From Micromussa lordhowensis (taxonomy: Eukaryota; Cnidaria; Anthozoa; Scleractinia; Lobophylliidae), in the NCBI GenBank assembly GCA_964020085.1, contig OZ026596.1:31467522-31531521 (forward strand): 64,000 nt of DNA. Reading direction: 5' to 3'. Shown piece after piece: positions 36,375 through 61,366 of this stretch. The position numbers and the translations under genes were made by a program. Numbering within the stretch: the stretch's first letter is position 1; every line of letters starts with the position of its first letter. The notes under the pieces are model-generated. The model was not told where the DNA came from. It saw nothing but the letters and a program-made list of their open reading frames with translations, and ran no database searches.

Positions 36375-36670
36375 CCAACGCTGGCTCATAGCTGCCGGAG
36401 CTTATCCCGGTTTCTGTAGCATGAAGCGGCTAGAAGTATTTCTACTTCCCCTGGACTGGATGCTAGTCCATCGCAGGTCACTTCCTGCAATTTTGTTAGG
36501 TTTCCCCAACAAATAGCAGGTACCCATTTATACACCTGGGTGGAGAGAGGCACTGTGAGAGTAAAGTGTCTTGCCCAAGAACACAACACACTGTCCCTGG
36601 CCAGGGCTCGAACCCAGACCGCTCGCTCCGGAGTTGAGCGCACTAACCATGAGGCCACCGTGCATCCCAC
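36375..36670 (-). mobile_element. SINE with tRNA-like head, copy 2
   Basis: The same tRNA-like head and CCCAGGTGTATAAATGGGTA middle as copy 1, plus a longer tail that includes GCTTCATGCTACAGAAACCG and GATAAGCTCCGGCAGC. Confidence 0.75.
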
Positions 36671-37248
36671 AGACAGGTACCCAGTAATTTGTTTTAATAA
36701 ACCCGAAAAAAAGGAAGTCCGGAAACAATCTGGAAGTCCCAAAACGATCTGACTCTTGTTTAAAATGTTTGAATAGTTTTAAGAATAGTTGAAGTAAGTC
36801 CCAACCGCCCCAGAAAAAAAACCTTGCTTCTACTCTGGGGGTGAGGAGTGGGGATAACTCAAAATTTATCTTTTTTTTTTAATTGGGAGGCTACATGTAC
36901 GTCCCACAGTCCAACCCCTTACCCTTTGATATACTGGTCATTTTCACAGAAAAGTACCCTTCTTGTATAGCTTTTATCGAAAAAGTAACCCTCTCACATA
37001 ACTATTTATTATAAGAACATTGTTAAGTAATTGCGGTAAGTGGCCCGTCTTATGAATAAATCTCCAAAAAAGGAGGTCTTCTTGTCATTTTCATGTAGTG
37101 CTTGAAAAATTAAATGATACAGCCATAAGGCACATCTGTTTAAAATATTTTGATAAAAGGCCTCAGGCTTTTAAATACCCAAATGCAGGGTTGTAGCTAA
37201 GAAATTATCTCCCGGCTAAGATTTTCATTAAGCCAGTCACCATTTTTC

Positions 37249-37678
37249 TAGCCTGTTCCAGGCTCTCGGTAGTTGGAGACGTGCGAAAACGAGCAAGAAA
37301 AAAAAATGAGGGAGGACTAAGGCGAGGAGCGACGGGAGAGCCTGTAAGACTTTCTTTAACGACCCTCTTCTGGTATAGCAGGAGCTGCTATACCCTCCGA
37401 TTGGTCAATTTTGACAGTACTGTCAACACTCCGGCAGTTACCTCATATCTTGTCAATCCAAGTTACCATCTTGCAATTCCATTCTCCAGGAGCTTGATAG
37501 CCAGGTCTCTGGACTCAAAATTGACCAATCAGAGGGTATAGCAGCTCCTGCTATACCAGAAGAGAGCCGTTAAAGAAAGTCTTACAGGCTCTCCCGCCGC
37601 TCCTCGCCTTAGTCCTCCCTCATTTTTTTCTCGCTCGTTTTCGCTCTTCCCCAACTACCGAGAGCCTGGAACAGGCTA
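37249..37678. mobile_element. MITE with 9-bp target duplication (TAGCCTGTTCC ends), 430 bp
   Basis: Long inverted arms from TAGCCTGTTCCAGGCTCTCG to the reverse complement, about 170 bp each, flanked by CCATTTTTC at 37240-37248 and 37679-37687. Non-coding; the open frame inside comes from the arm. Confidence 0.9.
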
Positions 37679-37699
37679 CCATTTTTCATGAGAGACCTG

Positions 37700-39500
37700 G
37701 AACAAATAATCGTCCCTACAATGCCTTGAATGCATTGCTACCAAGCTTTGTGTGTACAAGATAGCAAATGCAGTACATGGAAAGACAACACACTAAACAA
37801 GTGCCCAAAACAAGATTGTTTTCAATTACTTTACTCATGCAGGGCAGGGCTAGAATCTGGACTGCTGGATCCAGAGGGCATTAGCCAATTAGACCACCAC
37901 ACTTCTCACATGGCCATCTATATACAAGCTAACACTTACCTGTGGTTTTAGGAGCAGTTCTCCTTTCTAATGTCCATACCAATCATATACATGAGAACTG
38001 GACATCATTAATGAGACTTTTAGCTTAGCAGAACTCTCTGAGGTACCTAAAACAGAATGTGGCGAGACAAGGTTGATGCACAGTATGATTTATGCAAAAA
38101 CCCTCATTGCACCTGCCTACAGGCTTACAGTGCATTTTTGAGTGAATTTTCAGTGAATGTTCCTGCGTTGATTCTCTGACACGTGGAAGACTTAGAGAGA
38201 CCAACATGAATGTCTGGAAGTAGTGGTGGGGCAGTCAAGCTAGTTTCCAATTGGTCTGTACATCTACGTTTCTTATGTAGAGTTATTCCTTTTGATGTTA
38301 AACTAAAGCAGGCTTTCATTTTTAAAAAGTATCACATATAATTCTTTGTATTTCACTAAAAAGTCAAAAGTCCCCCGGCCCTTGGCAGATGCCTCATGGT
38401 CGAAACCTACAACCTGTCAATGGTCAGCCTGTTTAAAGTTCTAAGCTCTCAATAAAGTTCGATTATGGCAACACCCCTCATGTCTCACCCCCATTTCTGT
38501 CCTGTTGACCACTATTTGTTGTTAGCAATGGAAATAGAAACACCTGTCACCCCTCAACCCTGTTTTAGACCTGCTAGATGTTTCCAGAAAGCAGAGGTGG
38601 ATACAGGATTTTTCTAGGGGGGGGGGGGGGGGCAAGTTGAGAATTGTAACCTAATCGAAAACTGTTACACCAGAAATACTAGCAAAACCAGTAGAAATAT
38701 AAGTAGAAATTACAAAAAGTTACCTGTCCAGAGTGTTAGCCTTTATTTCTCCCATATATTCACAATTGTTTTCACTTTTTGTTCCTCATAAGAGGGGGTA
38801 GCTAGCCACCCAATCCACTCCTATAGTGAAAATCAGAGAAGAGCACTTAAAACTAAATGATGCACACACGATTATGGGGCTAGATTGCAGAATATCCGGC
38901 CCTCTTATTTGCATCTCACTGAATAAGAATAGCAACTATTGTTGATTATGGAAATTTAGACACGAATACAATTATTATTAAAACGGATCACGGAAAGCAA
39001 CTTTTAATTTTATGCAAATATTAAGCTTAATCATATATAAGCATTATAAGCCTTCCTGGGTTAACTTAACAACAGTTCAGAGCATAACTCAGACGAAACA
39101 GTAAATTCACAGTATTTTAGACGAGAGCAACTTCCAGTACATTGAAGCATAACAGTTAGTTGATTAAATCACCTCTTTGTTGACAGAGACCTCTTCCAAC
39201 GATTTGTACTCTTTGACGACAGTGGAACGTCAACCAAGTTCCTCTCGTTAATATTCTTCCAGCACATGAGCGCAGATAGTCTGAACAGCATGAACGACGA
39301 ACTTTTGGAGCTAACATCGTCGATAAGATTGATTTATTTCTAGCAGAAACTACCAAACGAAGTTCAAATTTAGCTTCGTTCGCGCTCCCTTTCCACGTGC
39401 AAACATGAATAATTAGTGGAATATTAATATATTATAATACATGCACAAAATATTTTAAACTTTTACGACCAGAATCCTTCAGTGTCATCATGTTTTCAAC
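37700..39500. other. Non-coding stretch, nothing assigned
   Basis: Short frames only; apart from the G run, nothing repeated within the window was recognised. Confidence 0.3.
38617..38632. repeat. Poly-G tract
   Basis: An uninterrupted G run. Confidence 0.8.
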
Positions 39501-39514
39501 TAAAGCACCAGGAT

Positions 39515-39596
39515 AACCTGAGTATCAGGCTTTTCTTTTTCTTTTTCTAAAGACAGACAGGCCTGATACTCTTAGAAAAGGCTTGAAACTCAGGTT
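39515..39596. mobile_element. Small MITE with 11-bp target duplication
   Basis: Ends AACCTGAG / CTCAGGTT with partial inner pairing (GTATCAGGC with GCCTGATAC), flanked by AGCACCAGGAT at 39504-39514 and 39597-39607. Confidence 0.8.
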
Positions 39597-39735
39597 AGCA
39601 CCAGGATAGAGTCTAGCCTGCAGTGCAGCCGTTTCCGTGTGTTCAGGAGTTATTGTTATTAGCGGGTGATCGAATAGATTTGCCAACATTTTGTCTCGGG
39701 AAAAGTGGGCGGGGAGGACCTCACCCCTACTCCCT

Positions 39736-39808
39736 TAGCCTGCGTTGCAGACGAAACTAAACCCGGTATGGACTATACCGGGTTTAGTTTCGTCTGCAAC
39801 GCAGGCTA
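39736..39808. mobile_element. Small MITE with 9-bp target duplication, perfect hairpin
   Basis: A 73-bp near-perfect palindrome from TAGCCTGCGTTGCAGACG to its reverse complement, flanked by CTACTCCCT at 39727-39735 and 39809-39817. Confidence 0.9.
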
Positions 39809-40493
39809 CTACTCCCTAAGACCCATTTTTGTCTCTTGAGAGTTTGAATCCAAGAATAGATGGCGCTGCCTTATCAAAATGCGTGCGCTCGCTCGCCAAA
39901 ATAGGCCTGTATTCCAGGGTAGTTAGTGTCAGGGTATTTTACATGGAATCCAAGTTGATTTGAAGATTTGTTTTAGGTTGAAATTATATCAATTGTCAAA
40001 AATTGAATTTCCAAACATTTTTGTTGAAAATAAATACATTCCTCTTCCCAGTTTTCAGTGTCAATCCCTCTTCTTTATTCTGACCTTCGGACGTCAGGCT
40101 AGGGTGTGGCCGGGTACCACCAAGTTTTACTACGACTGACCCAGTAAAAAGGAAACGAAATTTGCTTCTTACAAAAACGCCAACAGATCTCGAGCTTTTT
40201 TGAAACACCGAAGGTTTTATTCAAAACGTTAACAGGCTACTTCTGTAAACCTGAAGCAGTCATGATGTGAAAAACTGAAAGGCCACTATAAAATGAAAGC
40301 TAATAAAAATGGGAGTAATAATGGCTTGAGAGGAAAAGGTTGCCCGATCTTGACGAGTTTCAAAAGATATATATACAGGTATTGACTTTTCCTTTGTCTT
40401 CCTTTTCGTGATCGATTGTTCAAAGTCCAGCGAGGGCCAGGAGAGGCAAATATGAAAAGTCTCCCAAGGGATTCTGGGTGTATTCGTCAGAAC

Positions 40494-52094
<11,601 letters not shown>

Positions 52095-53138
52095 TTTACG
52101 TCTAGATACATGTGCTAGGAAGTTGTAGAGTGTTTTTACCAGAGTGCGTGCAGATTGCGTGCAAACTGTGCAATATGTCTGTTACGAATGCGATTGAAAC
52201 GCAAAATTTCGTGCTCAGTTGTCACTCGGCGGCCGTCGTGGCTCTCTCTCTCATCATCTTGCTTTGTTAACTGAGAAGTTCACGATGTAAAACCTCAAAG
52301 AAAAAAAGACAGAACATGTAATTTTAGTATTAGTGTGTATAGTCTGTGATTTGTATACCAACTGCTTTGCGCTTCTATTTTGCGCTGTTGAGTTTTAATC
52401 ATTTACCTAACAATTTAGTCCACAATTTAATCATTTAACCGGCCATTTACCTAGTAATAGCGTACTTAAGTAAATGGTTTGGGAGCTTAGACCGCGTACA
52501 ACGTAAGCATTAATATTAGCATCAAGGCCAGCTTGTTTGCAAGGCTGAAGGATTTTTCGCTAAGCAGGTACAGTGTTTTACAGTGCGCCTTCAGTAGTAA
52601 TTTCACAAACGCCATCCAACTAAATTCTGGCTACTGTTTGAGTGTGAGATTTTAAAAACGATCACAAATTTTTCGAATCTGTTGTTAACTTGTGGGTTGT
52701 TCATTAGAATCGTCTCCCAAAATTTTGATGATTTTGCTCGCGTGGTACATGTATAGCACCTGTACTTTGCTCAACTGATGTATATTTCGCTTTCAGTAAT
52801 TTTGAGAAACTGCATTCTATGTAAAGAATTAGTATGAAAAAGAGATGACTTTTTAGCTTTTGTGTAGTTTTGGGAAGGAAATTATTTGTTTGAACATTGC
52901 ATTACAAACTTTTTGCCAGTCGTCATGTAAATCTAATTAATTAAGGAAAATTTTTCAGGAAGTCTTCCTTTACGCTTGAAGGGAAAACTTCCTACTGTGT
53001 TATCAGCTACCGGTTTAAACATCGTTTCTGGGCGAAGTCAACATTGTGTGGATTAGATCCTTAAGTCCAAGTGTTTTGTAACTGAAAGAGTGCTTGTGCA
53101 AAGCCAATTTCATTTTCTTCCGACGCGTGAATGTGTAA

Positions 53139-53144
53139 AATAAA
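53139..53144 (+). terminator. Possible poly(A) signal of the zinc finger gene
   Basis: AATAAA about 1045 bp after the stop codon. Another lies at 53421-53426. Which one is used cannot be told from sequence. Confidence 0.4.
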
Positions 53145-53949
53145 TAACCTATTTGACGACAGCACGTGTAGTTTATTGTAGTGACTAAACTTTAAAACAG
53201 CCATTGTACATATTCTCCAGTCGGTGAAAACAGCGGCGCTGTTCATGGTAATCTACGCTGAAGCAATTGAAACGATTTGAAGTTTTTCTACCTGGGTTCG
53301 CAAAGAGTCTGTTCATCTTGAAAACGTTTTTCTGCCTGGGTTTGCACAAAGTCTGTTGAAAGAATGAAAAAAATGGACAACTGCAAACTAGTTTTGCAGA
53401 TATGGAAAGGGTACATGAAAAATAAAGATCATTTTCTCCAGCTCCTCAGCGGTCCAGAATCCTAAATCTTTGAATCAGATCATTGGCTAATCTCCCGCGC
53501 GCTCTGGCGTTCCAGATTTTCCCATCTGGACCCCGATCCATAAACACGCCAAAAAACCCCACATATCCCAATGGCCTAATTTACCTAGGAATATTCTCCT
53601 CAATGTCTGCGACACATCCTGCCGAAAGAGAAATATATACGTGTGCAGCTATGGCACAGGTTCCTAAGGATTGACAGTGGTAATGCGTTCATTTCAGCTC
53701 TTGAACTTTCAAATTTATGTTGGAACTAGTTTTTAATTTCAACTGAAAGTCTGGAAATCTTGTGTTAACCCCTAGCCCCAAGGGGTTGGCGCACCTACAT
53801 TTGGTAGGGGATATTAACACTGGGTTTTAGGGTTTTCCTACTTTGTTGCGCAAGCCTTATAAAATATAGCCTGAGTGGTATTTTGTTAAAAACAGCAAAC
53901 AAACTGCGGTTATAAACATAACTAGACAACGCACTTATATGTGTTGGTG

Positions 53950-54105
53950 TATGATCGAAAAATCTTCGGATCTTCTTCGGTCGTTTTCGACAATCTTCGG
54001 AAAATGTTCGGAAAAATGCGGAAGATGGATCGGAAACGTTCGTCTGGCCTGATAGACAAATTTTGGAAAATCTTCGGAAAGACAAGTGGTCAGAAATCTT
54101 TGGAA
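53950..54105. repeat. Degenerate CTTCGG-rich repeat tract, second site
   Basis: AATCTTCGGA-type units recur about ten times, as at 4985-5280. Lies between the zinc finger gene and RPA2, about 280 bp before the RPA2 start codon. Confidence 0.5.
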
Positions 54106-54272
54106 AATCGTGAATATTTTATATCATAAAAAGAAAAACACTCCAAGCATCTCCGCACGACCATGTAATATAAACACTCAGCGGACCTATTTTCCACCTC
54201 AGGCCCTCTTGCTTGGTCAGCTGTCTTACCCCTGTCTAAATGCGCGATCGCTTTAGCGCTGTGGGTCCGCTG

Positions 54273-54295
54273 TGGCGCGAATTCAACCCGCCAAT
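54273..54295 (+). promoter_or_regulatory. Possible E2F-type sites upstream of RPA2
   Basis: TGGCGCGAA and, 8 bp on, CCCGCCAA, about 90-110 bp before the ATG. RPA2 is cell-cycle regulated in animals, so such sites would make sense, but two short matches are weak evidence. Confidence 0.3.
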
Positions 54296-54382
54296 TCTAT
54301 TTTTGACTTCACCCGGGAGAAACGTGCTTTTTCCAAACATTTTATTAGTTTTACAAGAACTCTGCCGACAAGAGAATCAAAT

Positions 54383-54961
54383 ATGTGGAACGATACTAGT
54401 AAGTTCACTTTTCTTTTTCCATTATGTGTAATCTTGCTCCTGCAGTCTTTCATTTATCGACGTCTTCGTAAACTTATTGTGGCATCACCGAGCAAGTGTT
54501 TACTGAATTTTGAAATGATCTGTCGACGTGCATGCCAGGTACGACACGTGCGATAGTTTGCAAAGGGCTATTTCCCTTAACCTTTTTTCTGTGTACATGA
54601 TCGTAGTTTGCCTCTGTTTCCTCGACTCACAACAGCTACAGAGGGCAACCGAACATTTGGTGGTGTAAATATTTTGATGTATGTACAGCATCTGCACTCG
54701 ATATTCAAATCGATAATAAGTCGTCGAACGAAACACTGCGAGTTTAAATATGGTCGCCTTCAAAGCTGCAAAGTTGCCTGTTTACAAGTGATAACTTGAC
54801 AACCATTTTTCAGTGATTTTTGCTCAGCTGCATGATGTCGATAAATAAATACATTACATTATTATTCATTCAAAATATTTCCCCGTTTCTGATTGATTAA
54901 AACCACATGCATAATTTACCATAACCGGCTGCTGTTCACCAAATTTGGAAAGAATCTTCGC

Positions 54962-54994
<33 letters not shown>

Positions 54995-57900
54995 GCTGCA
55001 GATTATTAAACCGTTGACCGAGAAAACCTGGGGACGATATTATGTTATTTTTAATGAGCAAAAAAACAAAGAGCGAAATGGCGAAACTCATTAAGAATGG
55101 GGAAATATTTTGAATGAGTAATAAAGCAATTATTGAATTCGGCTTTTTCGTAGGATATGAAGAATTCTGCAGATCTCGTAGGGTATTATCCACCTCGGCC
55201 TTCGGCCTCTGTGGATAACACCCTCCTTGTTCTGCAGAATTCTTCATATCCTACTCAGCCTCATTTAGAGAGGAAGCCACGTCAGCCTTAGCTGGTTTTC
55301 ATGCGGGTCCCATATCCTGGTCGAATTGGTGAATCTGACTAGTTGTCAAAATGACCACTCCACTTTTTGTTTTCAATTTGAAACAGTGCCAGTCAGAGTA
55401 CTTTCTAAGCATGGTTGCTCAGACCTACTGGCCATATTTAACAGCCTTTTTCTGGGTTAGAAAAGTAATAAAAATGTTATTGAAAGGCAGGTAAACCACA
55501 TCTGGTCTGGCCTAGTGCTGTTGTTTTGTGTTATTTTAGAGTTGCCAATTTTGCTAAAACCATTTTGTCTTATTTTTTGTGTATTTCATGTAGATCAGTT
55601 TGGCGGAGGATATCAGGTACATGTATGCAGTCACTAACTACTGAAAGAAAATTACCATAGTAATCCTTTCTGTGCATGTATTGACCACATTTCTTAACAA
55701 ATTTCTAACCAGCCAGTCATTTGCCATGCTTATTCAGACATTAGCTTAAGTTATGTATTATTCTTGTAAAATCCCTGCAAAAGGAATCAGTTGAATATAA
55801 CGCTATTACTATTGGCCATTAACTTCATTTGGCAGATATCCTTAAAAGCACCCTTTTTTGCAGAGAGTGCTCTGCTTTAGATAATCTTTCACTCAGTTTT
55901 CTGTGTTGTTTTTCTATGGTACATAGTGTTTTTATTTCTTATGTTGAGTATGTTGATTGAAAAGTGTAATTATTATTATTAATAATTTCAATAGAATTAA
56001 TTATTCAGAGAATTGATAATTGTTATTATACATGTACATGTAAATCACTAATTTAATCACTTTTTTAAAATTTAAGTCAATGGACAGCTTTGGTGGTGGT
56101 GGTGGCAGCTTTGGAGGAGGAGGTTATATGCAAGATGGTGGAGGATTTGGTTCTCCTGTGACAGACTCACAAGAAAAAAAGGTGAGTAATGAGCACTTCA
56201 AAAAAATAAATGTCATTTATGGCCTCCCTTCTCATTATAGGTCCTTCTGTGTATGAAATGAAAGAATATTCCGAATATTAACCACCTCCCCGTAACAACC
56301 CTCCAACCCCCCCCCCCCCCTGAAACCTCCCCACCCAAAAAACATGATTGACCCTGACTCTATGATTATGTGTTTTAATCTTTTTAGCGTTCTGCAATGA
56401 GAACCCAGTCGGTTCTTCCATGTTCAATCAAACAGCTTCATAGTGCAACCTACAACCAAACAGAGGATATATTCAAGTTGGGAGACATCGAGTTGAATCA
56501 GGTGTGTGTTTAACCATTTCTTTTTCTGAACTGTATCCAAGCAAAACGTTTGACGTAAGATAGTAAACATGAAAGATTGTGTTTGCCCACATTTCAAATA
56601 CTGAGAAAAGATGATGTGGCCAAACGCTGTGTTGAGTGTTAGATATACATGTATCTTCTTGATCAAAGCTAAAACCAAAGAGAAAAAGGTAAAATAAATC
56701 ATGAAAATTATCTATGTTTTTGAAGATCAAATACCAAACATTGTCAAGGTGATAATTCAGAACTGACAAATTATAATGAGCTTGACAATGAATGATGAAC
56801 TGGGTATGCACAAGCCAGCCTAGTTTAACAAGCGATTACTTGGAATAAAAGAACTGCTTTTTTAATGTAGACAATGAAAACAAATTCAAGAAAGGTGCAC
56901 CCCTTGGTTCACCTCTTTTCTCCCCAGTTAACCCCTACAGTAGTCTAAACCTTCCTCTCCCCTTCTCTGCACAATACATAGACAGACTTGAAGACATGAT
57001 TGATCATTGCAGTTACACACAACTTAAGAACAATGCCTGCTGTATTTTCTTCACAGGTTGCAATAGTTGGCGTTATCCGAGATGCACAGGAGTCTGCGAC
57101 AAACATAATGTACACTATCAATGACATGACAGGAGAGGACATCATAGTAAGAAAATGGCTTGATAATGAGGTAAGATTTGTGGTGATGTTACCTTTATTT
57201 ATAGAGCACACATGTACACAGAAGACACTTTTGTACCATTACAGAATATCATCATGTTTTCCCCCTTTTTGACTAAATGTTATCAGGCCAGACCTAAGGC
57301 TTGACACACTTTTTACACCACTTTTCACTTTGGAACGTACATGTAGATTCCAAATTTTACTTTCAATCTCAAACTTTTACTTTCCAAATGCAGTGCGATA
57401 TCGTAGCTGCTAACCATGATAGAGCACACATGAACATAGAAGACACTTTTGTACCATTACAGAATATCATCATGTTTTCCCCTTTTTTGACTAAATGTTA
57501 ACAGGCTGGACCCAGAGCTTGACACACACTTCTTACACCACTTTTCACTTTGGAACATAGATTCCCAATGTTACTTTCTATCTCAAACTTTTACTTTCCA
57601 AATGCAGTGCGATATCGTAGCTGCTAACCATGATAAATTAATAAAGAAATCTTACAATATTTTAAAGCATTGATATTTTTTGACAATCTTTATTCTTTAA
57701 AAGAATGGTGTAAACTTTTCCTTTTGAAAATGGAAAATCCTTGTCCGATGGTTATTTTTAGCATTTGACTATTTTTGATACACACATTTTTCACTTAAGC
57801 CTTTTTAACATAAGAGTTACTTTTTAGCATAGCCCAAAATTTACTTCCCAGATGAAGTAAGTATTTTGGTTCAGTTTTGATTTTTTTAACCTCTCAAGAA

Positions 57901-60900
57901 CTAAATTTACTTTCCAAATTATGAAAAGCGGGTAAGTGTTAGAGTTGAGCCCTACAGACTACACTTCATTGTTTGCCTTTTTCCTTTGAGTATTTTTATA
58001 AGTAACCTTTTACACATTTTGATGAACATTTTCCAGGAAAGTGATGTGGAGAAAGAAAGGAGGTCTTCTTGCAGGTATTTTAAATATCATGGGGTAGGGA
58101 AGTGGTACACATGTAGTGGATGTAGTTAAGGGCTTGAGACTGTAGAACCCAAGGCCGTGGTCTACAAAACATTATGAGGAGCCCAAAGGTTCCTAACCAC
58201 AAAATCCTGGGTGTCCGAAAAAAGTCAGTTTTTCCAGTTGCCCAAAGGCAAAAGTTAGTCACCTGTGGCACCTGGGCACTTCTAGAACACAGCCCTGGAA
58301 CCATGATTTCACAAGTTGCCTAGTGACTAACTTATGCCTCAATCAGCAGTATTTACAGAATGGACCCTTGGTATTGACCATACTGTTTTGTATGAAGCAC
58401 TTGAAACTTTGCTGAGTTAATTCAATGAGTACCTTGAGTAATCGCCTTCTTAACCCAACATTTCGGCTCACTCCAGTTTATAACAGAACTAGTGATTCTA
58501 GATTATTCTGCTTTCACTTGTTTACATTTACTTGTTTCCCTTAAAAAGAATGATATACATGTACAAGATTGATGGGTACAACATACATGTACTTCTCATC
58601 TTTTTCATTTTTATTCTGTTTCCTTTTGTTTCCAGGGAAAATACCTATGTGCGAGCTGTGGGTCACTTGAAGTCCTTCAAGGAGAGTAGCCGTAGTTTAA
58701 TTGCCTTCAGCTTAAGTCCTGTGCTTGATTTTAATGAAATTACACATCATATGTTTGACATTATTCATTCTCATCTGGCTTTGAGCAAGGTAAGCACTGT
58801 TTGATATTCGGGTTTTGTTGCTCATTTATTATGATCCAATTCATGTTGCACTGTAGCTGTTGCATCAAATGTTCTTGTGTAACTTTCATAAGTACTATTA
58901 GTAATAAAGAGGGTCCTATTTATTAATATGGATGAGCGGTGCCCTCATCCTTAGTGCATCAACTCCAGACGGAGCTGTTCAGGCCCCAGCTGGGGACATT
59001 ATCTTTTGTTCTTGGGCAAGACACCCAAGTGTACAAATGGGTACCAGCAAAATTAATGCTAAGGGTACATGTATACCTGTAATGGACTAGCATCCCATCC
59101 ACGGTGGAGTAGAAATATTCCTACATGTAGTCGCTTCATGCTACAGAAACTGCGTTAAGCTCCGGCCTGGTGGCCGCCTGGCTGTATGCAGACTTTTTAC
59201 TTTTTTTATTACTACTTTATGGTATTGTGGGAGGCAAGAGTGTCATGATCGCCATACGCCAGCACTATTAAAAGTGGGATTATTGGAGAGAGTACATGTA
59301 GGGTTTTATTGAATTCATAAATTAATCAACTGGTCATCTTAGCCTGCCGTCTGCGATGCAGGCTACAATGTACGTCATCCCAGCTTGGGATACAATGCAC
59401 TGACTTGCTCCACAATGCTTCCTGGTTACCAATGCTGCCTCACCTTTAACAATGTGTCTATTTTTAACCTTAGCTGTCTCAAATGTCTGGCATGAGGACT
59501 CCTATGAGTAACACCACTCCGGGTGGGCGTGGCTTCCAGGGTCAAATGACGACACCAGGGAAGATGGACCAAGGATTTGGAGGAAATGCTGGAGCAGCAA
59601 ATGGAGGACTTACTGGCATTCAACATCAGGTAAATTTAGACGTTTAAAATCTTGTTGCATTATTGCATTCGGTTTATGGCCAAAAGCAACTGTTTTGTGG
59701 TTGGGGGAGGGGGTGTTTGGTTGGGGGAGGTTGGGAGGCAGAGGGATCAGTACTCGGGAAGCACTAATTGGTGTGTTAAAATTAATTAACATATTAAAAG
59801 GAACCCTTGGGATACTGGATTGCAGCTTGAAAAACTGGAAGATGATCGGTTAGGACTGGTCAAGTTCGAGATGGAATTACCAGGACAGTCTTGCTGCAGA
59901 CAAGATAGTTTTAGCATTTTCATTAAAGGAAATCTTTAAAAATCTTCCGTGCAATCATTTCCATGAATGATGGATCAATCATTGTCAATCATCAGTTCAA
60001 TCATTTCCATAACTGGCTTACTGTATCATTCTTTTTTTCAGATTCACAGAATGATAACCTCCTGTCAACATGAGGAAGGCATGTCCTTTGGTGAAATTAA
60101 ACAGAAAGTTAGAACATCAGATAAACAAATAAGGTGAGTCATCATTTGTTATCTGTTACTTATGTATTTGATTCCTGAACCTAATCAGCAGCTACGTTCT
60201 GTTAGCACTGTCAACATGCTATCAGAATGAAAGATTCCGAAATGATAACAATGATAACTTAGGATTGACAACATTATCCCTTGTTTGCAAGCAGCTTTAC
60301 AAACCTAGTTTTATGGAAGAAATAAACTAGGAAACAAATAAATTGTACACACCCACAGGACTTTAAGAGATCATAAGACTTAAGATTTATAGTAGTTAGG
60401 GGGAGGAGATGTTGGGTATTAGCTCCCCCCACCACTCTGTTTGGTTGAAAAGAAGTGGCAAAACGTCTTCACTACCCCTCCCATTCAAATAAGGTACAAC
60501 CCACCTGCACTTCTCTCTCTGCCCCTTCTAATTCCTCCTTTTAAGTTATTTATTTTCAACACTAACCTTGCATATGGCTGGCGCGCCTGAAATTTTAATT
60601 GACCAATCAATATTCAGCAGGCAGGAAAAACTTTACTGTCCTGACGTCAATGTAAGTTAACAGGAAAGACATTGAAATCAGTCAATCCCGAAAAGGGATT
60701 TACACTTCCCAAAACCAGATCAGATTGCAAAAAGTGAAAAATATGAAACATTTTGGGTCTCCGAGCTTCTAACTTGGCACCAAAAATGGGTCGCCGGCAT
60801 CCAACATGGCAACTCTCTCGCACTTCATCGAGTGTCGCCAGGTAGGATGACAGGTGTCTTATTTTGAACAAAATATGCTGTTCCTCATCAAATTAAACCC

Positions 60901-61366
60901 AAAATTCTCAAGTTAACTAAGAGGCCAACTCAACTTTAGCATTGCCTTCACATGTATTTTTGTTTGCTGCGAAGAAAAAGACTATTATCGTGTCGTTTTG
61001 GTAGGACAGCTCAGTTTTGACTGCCCCTCGTACCGCGGGCGCAGCCTCTGTATGCAAGGAATCTAATCTTATTCAATCATAATTTCGCCTTAATATGTCT
61101 TTCAAATTTTGTTAATCTTCATGTACTAAATGCACTGAATTTGGTCACTTTTATAGATTGCATGAAACCTAAACATGATAATGGACAACTAGTGCTATTG
61201 ATAGTCACACTGTTATGTCTTAGTGAGATCTCTTTCTCTTTTACTTCTAAGTTCTTCTAACACGTTATTGCTTTTTTGCAGAAGTACATTGGAATTTCTT
61301 AGCAACGAAGGGCACATCTATTCAACCATTGATGACGATCATTACAAATCTACAGACAGTTACTAA
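54383..61366 (+). CDS. RPA2: Replication protein A 32 kDa subunit (RPA2)
   Basis: Middle subunit of the RPA heterotrimer, which binds single-stranded DNA in replication, repair and checkpoint signalling in the nucleus. Exons: 54383-54398, 55594-55616, 56077-56181, 56388-56501, 57057-57170, 58037-58074, 58636-58789, 59474-59629, 60042-60133, 61282-61366; all phases agree and give 298 residues (vertebrate RPA2 is about 270). Residues 14-48 are a Gly/Ser/Phe-rich N-terminus, the region that is phosphorylated in other animals. About 55-188 is the OB fold (key stretches [35 protein letters not shown]). About 189-240 is a Gly/Met-rich linker, and 241-298 a winged helix ending [20 protein letters not shown], very close to the vertebrate C-terminus. 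Odd points: the first coding exon has 16 nt and the second 23 nt. Complete, with no frameshift. Confidence 0.97.
55151..55254. mobile_element. Foldback hairpin in the RPA2 first intron
   Basis: TAGGATATGAAGAATTCTGCAG at the left pairs with CTGCAGAATTCTTCATATCC at the right; an inner stem CTCGGCCTTCGGCC follows. Confidence 0.65.
57203..57634 (+). repeat. Tandem duplication in an RPA2 intron
   Basis: Two units, 57203-57420 and 57421-57634, each starting AGAGCACACATG and ending GCTGCTAACCATGAT, differing at scattered bases and short indels. Non-coding. Confidence 0.85.
58925..59205 (+). mobile_element. SINE with tRNA-like head, copy 4, in RPA2 intron
   Basis: Diverged head (GAGCGGTGCCCTCATCC), then GGGACATT, TTCTTGGGCAAGACAC and AAGTGTACAAATGGGTACCA, then the tail GCTTCATGCTACAGAAACTG. 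Confidence 0.65.
60560..60960 (+). repeat. Dispersed repeat of the GGCTGGCGCGCC family, copy 3, in RPA2 intron
   Basis: Starts TGGCTGGCGCGCCTGAAATT, with ACCAATCA and TGACGTCA following as in copy 1 (which is inverted). The KNGS part is visible as CAAAAATGGGTCGCCGG. Lies in the last intron of RPA2. Confidence 0.5.

Noticed and set aside
59343..59367. Mini element TAGCCTGC ... GCAGGCTA near 59343
   Set aside because: The ends match the 9-bp-duplication MITEs, but only about 25 bp remain and the flanks do not repeat.
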